DNA from: Clostridia bacterium
GTDB lineage: Bacteria; Bacillota; DSM-521; Neomoorellales; SLTJ01
Direction: 5' to 3'
DNA length: 5,574 nucleotides
NCBI GenBank assembly: GCA_014360105.1
Contig: JACIYD010000122.1
Span: 1-5,574, forward strand
Within the stretch, counting starts at the first letter, position 1; the number at the start of each line of letters is the position of its first letter. Shown here piece after piece: positions 1 to 4,827 of this stretch. Below the pieces are notes generated by a model. That model saw nothing but the letters and a program-made list of their open reading frames with translations. It was not told the origin of the DNA and searched no databases. A program made the position numbers and the translations under genes.

Positions 1-469
1 ACCATGGTGAGGAAAAACTTTGCCAGAAAAAGTAAGGGAATGATGCCAAAGGCCACCCTTTGGGCAAGGATTTCTTCGGCCAGCAAGTGCCCCCCGCCCA
101 GCACCTGGGGCAAGTAGTAGCCCAGCACGCCTGCCAAGGCACAGGCGACCAAGGGGAGAGCGGGCGGCGGCCAGCGGTCGATTTTCTCGTTAAGAGCAAG
201 GGAGTGCTTCAGCGCGTAGTTGAAACTTAGTCCCAACAACCCGGCCACTAAGCCCAGGAGAACGGCGAAGGGCAGGCTTGCTAGGGGCAGCCGCGGCAAC
301 CCGCTAACCCTGAAGGTGGGAAGCGGCCCAAAAAGTACTGCGAAACCAAGTCCGCGGCAACGCTTGCCGCCCAGGCGGTGCCAAAGATATAAGGAGCCGA
401 GTGTCTGACAGGGATGAAGGAACCGAAGGAAGGTGAAGTACGGTGGAGAAATACAGGCCCTAGGGCGGC
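1..469 (-). pseudogene. ClC-family chloride channel/transporter remnant (frameshifted, N-terminus missing, runs off left edge)
   Basis: Reading the minus strand from about 469 down to 1 gives the second half of a ClC channel/antiporter, an integral membrane protein that moves chloride or similar anions. One stretch (about 327-410) encodes AASVAADLVSQYFLG, a typical ClC segment. Shifting one base at the GGG run (plus-strand 327-329) it continues as PLPTFRVSG, LPFAVLLGLVAGLLGLSFN, then VLGGGHLLAEEIL and LLFLAKFFLTM, matching the helices just before the family's GSGAPGGIF motif, which would lie beyond the left edge. Farther upstream only AALGPVF is vaguely ClC-like, after an in-frame TAA (470-472). 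The N-terminal half with the GSGIP and GREGP anion-binding motifs is absent between 473 and the next gene. So the gene is truncated and carries at least one frameshift. The family call is firm; whether the single indel is natural or a sequencing error is open, but the missing N-terminal half argues for real decay. Confidence 0.78.
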
Positions 470-520
470 TTAAAGAGCGTCTAACAGCCAGTTAATCGCA
501 ATCAGGGGAGATATTGCGCC

Positions 521-599
521 TTGACCGATATCCGAGGGCTGCGAGTAAAATTATATCGGGCAACATACATATGGGTTTAATGCATCGATGGGTTATGTT
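521..599 (+). promoter_or_regulatory. Candidate promoter and operator-like repeats upstream of the PadR gene
   Basis: The only sizeable gap before the regulator gene (473-625) has no coding signal. It holds TTGACC (521-526) and TAAAAT (546-551) with a 19-base spacer, which is longer than ideal. An inverted repeat CCGATAT (525-531) / ATATCGG (553-559) flanks the putative -10. Downstream there is a direct repeat ATGGGTT (571-577 and 588-594, period 17) and an inverted pair AACATA (562-567) / TATGTT (594-599). PadR repressors commonly bind imperfect dyads near their own promoter, so autoregulation through one of these elements is plausible. The elements are seen; the function is inferred. Confidence 0.4.
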
Positions 600-625
600 T
601 TCTTGGCGAACGAAGGTCGGACAGT

Positions 626-1000
626 ATGAAATATGATTCCCTTGAATATTGGACCAGCTTAATCAGGATGTGCCTCTCCCGCTTTTTCATCCTCCACGTT
701 TTGCACGTGCACCCGTTGCACGGGTACGAAATAAGCAAGCGGGTGGCTGCGCTGACCAGGGGGTGCTGCGCTCCCACGGAGGGAAGCATCTATCCGCTCT
801 TGAGGGAGTTCGTGGAGGCAGGGATAGTGACTGTGGAGACGCAGCTCGTGTCGGGGCGCGAACGGAAGGTGTACACCCTTACCCCCCTGGGAGAACGCGC
901 CTACAGTGTGGCGTCTCGCGCTTGGGCGGAGGTAGCGGGCTATATCCTGGAAGCGGTTGAGGGCAAAAGTCCAGAAGTGTGTGCCGGCGGCAGCACGTAG
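626..1000 (+). CDS. PadR-family transcriptional regulator with Cys-Cys pair
   Basis: A 124-aa winged-helix DNA-binding protein, probably a cytoplasmic dimeric repressor. The PadR signature is clear: FFILHVLHVHPLHGYEISKR (about residues 20-39), then TEGSIYPLLREFVEAGIV (51-68, recognition helix area), and the wing GRERKVYTLTPLGERAY (about 77-94), followed by a C-terminal dimerisation helix. The ATG at 626 follows a GAAGGT-type ribosome binding site; the N-terminal EYWTSLIRMCLSRFFIL fits this regulator type, so the start is preferred over the internal ATG at residue 15. Unusual for PadR in general are the vicinal cysteines C47-C48 right before the recognition region, plus C16 and C118, which could form a thiol site for a soft metal(loid). 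It sits 60 bases upstream of the permease on the same strand, so it probably controls that operon and itself. Family call is strong; metalloid sensing is inference from cysteines and neighbours. Confidence 0.9.
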   Translation: MKYDSLEYWTSLIRMCLSRFFILHVLHVHPLHGYEISKRVAALTRGCCAPTEGSIYPLLREFVEAGIVTVETQLVSGRERKVYTLTPLGERAYSVASRAWAEVAGYILEAVEGKSPEVCAGGST

Positions 1001-1060
1001 ATACAAGAGGCTGGGGAAGAACGACAGGCAGCGCTATAACTTCCCGGAGGTGTCGCGGCA

Positions 1061-1981
1061 TTGAGCGAGCAAGTCAACAATTTGGTTACGGCACTCAGGT
1101 TCTTCGTTCAGATTTCCATTGAGCTGGTGGTGCTTTTTATCGGGATCACCTTCCTCGTCAGTCTCATCCTGCAGTACGTTTCCCCGGAAAGGGTGCAGCA
1201 GGCCCTTGCGGGGAAGCGGCTCGGCCTGGGCAACATCGTAGCCGCGGTATTCGGAGGAGTGACGCCCTTCTGTTCCTGCTCCGCAGTTCCCATGCTGATG
1301 GGGCTACTCGAACTGGGTGTCCCTTTCGGAGTGGCCATGTCGTTTTTGATAGCTTCTCCGCTTGGGGTCTTCAACCCGGTTGTGCTCTCCCTCTTCGGCA
1401 CTCTCCTGGGGCGGCGCGTCCTTGGGTTTTATATAGTCACTACTTTTATCGCGGCCGTTCTTGCAGGTATTATCTTGAATGCGCTGGGCCTCGGGAGTTA
1501 TGTAAAAAAGGTGCGCATCATTGGCGCCCTGGAGAATTCGGACAGTGCCGGACCCATCACCGTGAAGGAGCGGGTTAAAACGGCGGCGCAAAACGCCGTG
1601 GGGCTCTTTCGCCAGATGGTGCCCTACCTGCTGGTAGGTGTGGCCATCGGCGCCTTTATTTACGGTTTCGTACCGGCGAGTTTTTTGGCCCGCATTGCCG
1701 GCCCCGGTAACCCGTTTGCCGTCCCAGTAGCTGCGGCCATAGGGGTTCCCCTGTATGTCCGGACGGAAACCATGATTCCGGTGGGTTTTGCCATGATCCG
1801 GAAGGGCGTCAGTGTGGGCGCCATTATGGCGCTTACCATCGGGGGAGCGGGTGCCAGCATTCCCGAGCTGTCTATGCTGGCGGGGGTCTTCAAAAGGAGG
1901 CTCTGGGTCGCTTACATCATCACCATGTTTGCCATCGCTACAATAATTGGCTATCTCTTTAACTTCCTCGTTTCTACCTAA
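1061..1981 (+). CDS. ArsP-type permease (PF03773/DUF318 family)
   Basis: A 306-aa polytopic inner-membrane protein, about eight hydrophobic segments, of the ArsP_1 permease family; characterised ArsP members export trivalent organoarsenicals, but many relatives have unknown substrates. Diagnostic blocks are GGVTPFCSCSAVPML (residues 65-79, with C71 and C73), FGVAMSFLIASPLGVFNPVV (about 89-108) and, in the second half, VPLYVRTETMIPVGFAMIRKG followed by TIGGAGASIPELSML. The two halves look like the family's internal repeat, joined by a charged loop around residues 150-185. The start is a TTG at 1061, set by GGAGGTG eight bases upstream. Length is normal and the frame is intact. It lies between the PadR regulator and three cysteine-rich small genes, a layout suggesting a regulated export unit with thiol-rich helpers. 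Family assignment is strong; arsenical specificity is inferred from C71/C73 and the ACR3 gene downstream. Confidence 0.92.
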   Translation: MSEQVNNLVTALRFFVQISIELVVLFIGITFLVSLILQYVSPERVQQALAGKRLGLGNIVAAVFGGVTPFCSCSAVPMLMGLLELGVPFGVAMSFLIASPLGVFNPVVLSLFGTLLGRRVLGFYIVTTFIAAVLAGIILNALGLGSYVKKVRIIGALENSDSAGPITVKERVKTAAQNAVGLFRQMVPYLLVGVAIGAFIYGFVPASFLARIAGPGNPFAVPVAAAIGVPLYVRTETMIPVGFAMIRKGVSVGAIMALTIGGAGASIPELSMLAGVFKRRLWVAYIITMFAIATIIGYLFNFLVST

Positions 1982-2018
1982 AAAATAGCGGGTGAGGGAG
2001 GCGAGGGCATGCCTTTAT

Positions 2019-2138
2019 TTGAATTGTCCTAGGTGCGGGTCCGGAAACCTAAAGCAGCTCATAACGTCGTTTTTCACCGGTAAAGGCTTTCTGGGCCGCC
2101 TATTTGGAGGTAGCGGCGACTCTGGGTGTTGCGGGTGA
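2019..2138 (+). CDS. Small CxxC zinc-ribbon-like protein ending in CCG (39 aa)
   Basis: A short reading frame 37 bases after the permease. From TTG at 2019 it encodes a protein beginning MNCPRCGSGNLKQLITSF, then TGKGFLGRLFGG, and ending GDSGCCG. CPRCGSGN is a typical zinc-ribbon knuckle (C3, C6), and C37-C38 are a vicinal pair that could complete a four-thiol metal site. The KGFLGRLFGG block recurs in the next gene. The start is uncertain: the best ribosome binding site (GGGAGG, about 1996-2001) points to ATG 2009, which reads MPLFELS then stops. Removing one T from the run at 2018-2020 would fuse that start in frame as MPLLNCPRCGSG, so either TTG is used or there is a one-base indel. A GTG at 1992 is also in frame but has no ribosome binding site. 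Function is not recognised; metal or thiol chemistry with the permease is inferred. Confidence 0.55.
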   Translation: MNCPRCGSGNLKQLITSFFTGKGFLGRLFGGSGDSGCCG

Positions 2139-2192
2139 CATTCAGATAGTATCAGACGTGCATTCCGACTTCTATAAGGAGGGTTGGTTTGG

Positions 2193-2393
2193 ATGGTGGA
2201 ACAAAGGAAAGGCTTTTGGTCCCGGCTGTTCGGCGGCGGACAAGGTGGTTGCTGCAACGTGCGGATTGAGGAGATTCCGGAGGAAGGTCAGACCGAGGTG
2301 AAACCGGCCGCCAGGGAATCCTGTTGCTGTGGTCCCACGGCAGGCGCTTCAGGTGACGAGGCGAAGCCCGGGGACCGGAAAACGCAGAATTAG
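2193..2393 (+). CDS. Small cysteine-rich protein (66 aa), permease-associated
   Basis: The ATG at 2193 is set by a very strong AAGGAGGG (2176-2183) nine bases upstream; the in-frame TTG at 2184 abuts that site and is unlikely. The 66-aa product is soluble, with no signal peptide or membrane segment. It opens MVEQRKGFWSRLFGGGQGG, has a vicinal pair C20-C21, a short acidic strand-like part NVRIEEIPEEG, and a second cluster C44-C45-C46 in ESCCCGPT, ending in a charged tail. The N-terminal KGFWSRLFGG...GCC closely resembles the end of the preceding 39-aa protein, suggesting duplication or a shared interaction motif. The cysteine clusters suit binding of a soft metal(loid) or thiol relay to the permease. 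I do not recognise a named family, and the role is inferred from composition and position. Confidence 0.72.
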   Translation: MVEQRKGFWSRLFGGGQGGCCNVRIEEIPEEGQTEVKPAARESCCCGPTAGASGDEAKPGDRKTQN

Positions 2394-2502
2394 GTTCACA
2401 TTCGGTTTCCAGGCGCCACGCGCCGTCATTCCTGGCACCGTTACACGTTCGCACAGCCTGGCGATTCTTATGGTGCCACTAGCGCCGTTAGAGAGGTGGA
2501 AA

Positions 2503-2541
2503 CGGCACGGGTGCTTTTGTCGTGCCGCAACGTACGGCACG
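2503..2541 (+). promoter_or_regulatory. Two mutually exclusive hairpins ahead of the 89-aa gene
   Basis: The 174-base gap 2394-2567 has no convincing gene. Near its end CGTGCCG (2521-2527) can pair perfectly either with an upstream CGGCACG (2503-2509, 11-base loop) or with a downstream CGGCACG (2535-2541, 7-base loop). The two copies lie in a direct repeat ACGGCACGG (2502-2510 and 2534-2542). The second hairpin ends 11 bases before the ribosome binding site AAGGAGGG (2553-2560). No T-run follows, so it is not a terminator; it could tune translation, stabilise processed mRNA, or be a protein site. Pairing is seen, function is inferred. Confidence 0.45.
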
Positions 2542-2567
2542 GAGGTTTTTGGAAGGAGGGTAGGGCT

Positions 2568-2837
2568 ATGGCTGCGCCGAATGTGTCGTGTAGTTGCAGT
2601 TGTTGTGGCCCTCCCCAGGCCGCCCGTATCATTGAGGTTGACGGCACTCAGGTAGGGCTCATCGGACTTGACGAGATTCTGGCCGAAGTGAGAAGCCTCG
2701 GCCTCACGGATGAGGAGAGCATCAAACAGGAATTGCTGGAGCGGGTGAGAAGACGAAACTACGTTCCCCCGGGCGATGAACCCCACTACCGCAAAGCTCT
2801 TTGGCGAGAATACGTAATTAAGGCTCGCTCTCGTTGA
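2568..2837 (+). CDS. Small protein with N-terminal CSCSCC cluster and helical C-terminal domain (89 aa)
   Basis: The ATG at 2568 has AAGGAGGG (2553-2560) seven bases upstream, far better than the in-frame start at 2496, whose extra residues look non-native. The protein starts MAAPNVSCSCSCCGPPQ, a dense thiol cluster (C8, C10, C12, C13). A compact domain follows: IIEVDGTQVGLIGLDEIL (about 21-38), LGLTDEESIKQELLERV (about 45-61) and RNYVPPGDEPHYRKALWREY (about 64-83). The pattern of a GLDEIL strand/helix, a 'DEE.IK.ELL' helix and 'NYVPP...Y..AL..EY' looks like a conserved small domain I have seen in anaerobe proteins but cannot name with confidence. It is the last gene before a strong terminator, so it probably ends the permease operon. 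Likely a metal(loid)- or thiol-binding accessory; that role is inference. Confidence 0.78.
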   Translation: MAAPNVSCSCSCCGPPQAARIIEVDGTQVGLIGLDEILAEVRSLGLTDEESIKQELLERVRRRNYVPPGDEPHYRKALWREYVIKARSR

Positions 2838-2854
2838 CTGCCGATGAGGCTCAT

Positions 2855-2920
2855 GACCCTCCCGGCGCAGGCTGTCTTCGGTGCCTTTAAACCCGTGCGG
2901 GAGGGTCGGTTTTGTCTTTT
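2855..2920 (+). terminator. Rho-independent terminator of the permease operon
   Basis: A perfect 10-bp stem GACCCTCCCG (2855-2864) / CGGGAGGGTC (2898-2907) encloses a 33-base loop with some further pairing potential and is followed by GGTTTTGTCTTTT to 2920. It begins 17 bases after the stop codon of the 89-aa gene. The T-run immediately precedes the DJ-1-like remnant, so that fragment has no room for its normal N-terminus. Confidence 0.8.
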
Positions 2921-2922
2921 CA

Positions 2923-3211
2923 AGCCATCTTCTGCTCAAAAACGTGCGGGCGGCCGACTACGACGCCGTCATTTTTCTTGGCGGCCAGGGGGCTACTGAG
3001 TACTGGGCACGACCCCTGGGCCCACCGGGTAGTGCGCGAAGCGGCAGAGCAGGGGAAGGTGGTTGACGTGATTTGCCTTACGACCCTGGCCAGCGCAGGG
3101 GTGCTTTCGGGAAGGAAGGCGACCGTGCTTTCACCCGAAGCAAAGAGGCTTGAGGCCGCCGGAGGATTGACTATTAGCAGCTTAACGGTTAAAATGTATT
3201 TAATCAATTAG
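2923..3211 (+). pseudogene. DJ-1/PfpI-family protein fragment (frameshifted, both ends missing)
   Basis: Two reading frames together resemble the core of a DJ-1/PfpI-superfamily protein (cytoplasmic stress or glyoxalase/amidase-type enzymes). The first frame (to about 3006) gives LLLKNVRAADYDAVIFLGGQ then GATEYW, the classic 'YDa...GG.ga' strand. After a one-base shift at the TGGG run (3004-3007) the next frame gives HDPWAHRVVREAAEQGKVVD, then VICLTTLASAGVLSGRKATV and LEAAGG. The family's nucleophile cysteine is kept in VICLTT, where AIC is usual. About 50 N-terminal residues (the Rossmann start) are lost, replaced by the terminator, and the C-terminal third is replaced by unrelated AT-rich sequence holding a promoter. 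It has no ribosome binding site. Family recognition is good; it is very likely a dead relic, although the single indel itself could be a sequencing error. Confidence 0.75.
3167..3195 (+). promoter_or_regulatory. Near-consensus sigma-A promoter for the desulfurase-acr3 cluster
   Basis: TTGACT (3167-3172) and TAAAAT (3190-3195) are separated by exactly 17 bases in an AT-rich patch, one mismatch from consensus in each hexamer. A start site near 3202 would be expected. The promoter lies in the sequence replacing the lost end of the DJ-1 fragment and points toward the cysteine desulfurase gene, with a perfect palindrome just downstream. Confidence 0.72.
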
Positions 3212-3217
3212 AGAATG

Positions 3218-3235
3218 CTTATATCCTGATATAAG
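3218..3235 (+). promoter_or_regulatory. Perfect 18-bp palindrome, probable operator
   Basis: CTTATATC CT GATATAAG is an exact 8-bp inverted repeat with a 2-base centre, 22 bases after the promoter -10 box, i.e. about +17 to +34 from the expected start site. That position would let a dimeric repressor block transcription. The arm sequence is AT-rich like ArsR/SmtB and PadR sites, but I cannot assign a regulator; a regulator acting on this site might be the PadR protein at 626-1000 or one encoded outside the window. Confidence 0.6.
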
Positions 3236-3458
3236 GGAGGAGACAGGTCACCGATCACGTGGTGGTGACCGAATTGGGGATACAGAAGTAGTACGACCTC
3301 ACCGTGCCGGAGGCAGAGATGAAGAAGGTGGCGAATCGGGTTCGGGAGAGGCTGGGAGCTATTGCGGCAACCGGGTGGATCTTTCATTGGTGGCTGCCGT
3401 GAGTCGTCGGGCACCTTGCGGCCTGGTGCGCGGTCTTTTTGCCGAGGTGAGCGAAAAG
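3236..3458 (+). other. Long leader with hairpin, broken frame and a 27-codon mini-ORF
   Basis: About 220 bases between the palindrome and the chosen desulfurase start. A 7-bp stem GGTCACC (3246-3252) / GGTGACC (3264-3270) lies just after a GGGAGGAG sequence. From 3247 a frame reads VTDHVVVTELGIQK, a TAG at 3289-3291, then YDLTVPEAEMKKVANRVRER, which has protein-like composition and may be a gene relic I cannot identify. Within it, ATG 3319 has GGAGG (3309-3313) five bases upstream and would give a 27-aa peptide ending IFHWWLP at TGA 3400-3402. No terminator-like T-run is present. It could be a degraded gene, a leader peptide, or plain untranslated leader. Confidence 0.4.
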
Positions 3459-4622
3459 GTGCCGCAGATCTATTTAGACAATGCCGCCACTTCTTTCCCT
3501 AAACCGGAGGCGGTCTATCAGGCAATCGAGCATTGCTTGCGCCGGGTGGGAGCCAGCGCCGGCCGGGGCGGCTACCGCCTTGCCTTGAAGGCGGACGAGA
3601 TCGTTTACCGAGCCAGGTCCGCTTTAGCGCGGCTCTTCAACGTAAAGGATGCCTCCCGGATCGTTTTCACCGCCAACGCCACCGAGTCCCTGAACCTGGC
3701 CATTAAGGGGCTGGTGGGCCCGGGCGATCACGTGGTCACCAGCAGCATGGAGCACAATGCCGTCTGGCGCTGTCTGAAGACGCTGGAAAGGGATCAGGGG
3801 GTTGAGCCTACGATAGTGCCGTGCGCAGCCGACGGCACCCTGGCTCCCGAGGCGGTGGAAGGGGCGCTGCGGCCCAACACCCGCCTCATCGTACTGACCC
3901 ACGCTTCCAACGTGACGGGGACCATTATGCCGGTGGCCGAAGTGGGAGAGATCGCCCGGCGCCACGGCATCCCCTTTTTGGTGGACGCGGCCCAGACGGC
4001 GGGGGTGCTGCCCATTGACGTGGAGCGCGACCGCATCGACCTTCTGGCCTTCACCGGGCACAAGGGCCTCCTCGGCCCGTTCGGCACCGGCGGTCTCTAC
4101 ATAAGGGAAGGGTTCGAGCCGCGCCCCCTCAAGGAGGGGGGCACGGGGAGCGAGTCGCGCCTGCCGTACCAGCCACAGACCCTGCCCGAGCGGTACGAGG
4201 CCGGCACCCTAAACGTCTGCGGCCTGGCCGGCCTGGCCGCCGGCGTGGAGTTTATCCTAAATGAGGGCGTGGAGAAGATAAGAGCCAAGGAGAAATCCCT
4301 GACCCGCCACGCCCTGGAAGCCCTGGCCGACGTGGAGGGCGCGGAGATTTACGGGCCGAAGGATGCCGAGCGCCAGGTGGGGCTGATCTCCTTCAACCTA
4401 GCGGGCGTAGACGGGGTGGAGGTCGCCTATGTTCTGGACGAAGTCTACGGGATCATGGTGCGGGTCGGCCTGCACTGCGCGCCTCTGGCCCACCAGACCA
4501 TCGGCACCTTGGACAGGGGAACGGTGCGCGTCAGTCTGGGTTACTTTAATACCTTTGCGGACCTGGATTATTTGGGTGAGGCCCTACAATCCATCAACCG
4601 GCAGATCCGCGGCGGGGGTTAA
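3459..4622 (+). CDS. Cysteine desulfurase-family PLP enzyme (class V aminotransferase fold)
   Basis: From GTG 3459 this is 387 aa, normal for the family. The start is chosen because GAGGTGA (3444-3450) sits eight bases upstream and the protein then opens MPQIYLDNAATSFPKPEAVY, the usual N-terminus; in-frame GTGs at 3375, 3399 and 3447 lack good ribosome binding sites. These enzymes take sulfur from L-cysteine through an enzyme persulfide, giving alanine. Visible active-site parts are TANATESLNLAIKG (cofactor loop), SSMEHNAVWR (His), VDAAQTAG (Asp/Gln), TGHKGLLGPFGTGGLY with PLP Lys about residue 202, and RVGLHCAPLAHQTIGT with catalytic Cys about residue 340, in a short-loop SufS-like setting. 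It belongs to the cysteine desulfurase-like group often annotated by TIGR01977. It leads a gene string with a 56-aa protein, an Fe-S protein and ACR3, so it may supply sulfur for the Fe-S protein or for arsenic chemistry; that link is inferred. Confidence 0.93.
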   Translation: MPQIYLDNAATSFPKPEAVYQAIEHCLRRVGASAGRGGYRLALKADEIVYRARSALARLFNVKDASRIVFTANATESLNLAIKGLVGPGDHVVTSSMEHNAVWRCLKTLERDQGVEPTIVPCAADGTLAPEAVEGALRPNTRLIVLTHASNVTGTIMPVAEVGEIARRHGIPFLVDAAQTAGVLPIDVERDRIDLLAFTGHKGLLGPFGTGGLYIREGFEPRPLKEGGTGSESRLPYQPQTLPERYEAGTLNVCGLAGLAAGVEFILNEGVEKIRAKEKSLTRHALEALADVEGAEIYGPKDAERQVGLISFNLAGVDGVEVAYVLDEVYGIMVRVGLHCAPLAHQTIGTLDRGTVRVSLGYFNTFADLDYLGEALQSINRQIRGGG

Positions 4623-4626
4623 CCGG

Positions 4627-4797
4627 ATGGCCAAGGTCTTTATCGTCTTAGACGAGAAGGAGCAGCTAGTTTTAGAGCGCATCTGCCTAGACAAGGACCC
4701 GGCGGAAGCCTTGGAATTTGTCCTTAGGAGCATTGCCCCGAAAGTCAAGAAAACGGTGCCGTGCCTGGCCGGGGAACTGATGCGGCCGCAGCGTTAG
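4627..4797 (+). CDS. Uncharacterised small protein (56 aa)
   Basis: ATG 4627 follows the desulfurase stop codon by only four bases, so it is probably translated by coupling; its ribosome binding site is a weak G-rich run. The product begins MAKVFIVLDEKEQLVLERIC and continues KDPAEALEFVLRSIAPKVKK before a tail with one more cysteine (TVPCLAGEL). It looks like a small soluble beta-alpha unit with an amphipathic helix, two cysteines, no signal or membrane segment. Codon use matches the flanking genes. I do not recognise a family. Position between a desulfurase and an Fe-S protein suggests a sulfur carrier or adaptor, but there is no C-terminal Gly-Gly or TusA-type motif to support that. Confidence 0.72.
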   Translation: MAKVFIVLDEKEQLVLERICLDKDPAEALEFVLRSIAPKVKKTVPCLAGELMRPQR

Positions 4798-4827
4798 GTC
4801 TTGGGTGGGCCGACAAGGAGGAACCTT

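Noticed and set aside
220..408. Plus-strand 62-aa open frame
   Set aside because: It is the antisense of the ClC remnant, with a low-complexity basic composition and no ribosome binding site.
2104..2301. 65-aa plus-strand frame with GDIQIVSDVH
   Set aside because: It begins without a ribosome binding site and overlaps the strongly signalled 66-aa gene; at most its first part is a frameshifted extension of the 39-aa gene.
2349..2939. 196-aa minus-strand open frame
   Set aside because: It overlaps the well-supported 89-aa gene and terminator, has no recognisable domain, and no ribosome binding site context.
3375..3458. Longer N-terminus of the desulfurase from GTG 3375
   Set aside because: The extra 28 residues do not fit the family and lack a ribosome binding site, while GTG 3459 has a perfect GAGGTGA at eight bases.
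3624..4061. 145-aa minus-strand open frame
   Set aside because: Shadow of the desulfurase gene on the opposite strand in GC-rich DNA.
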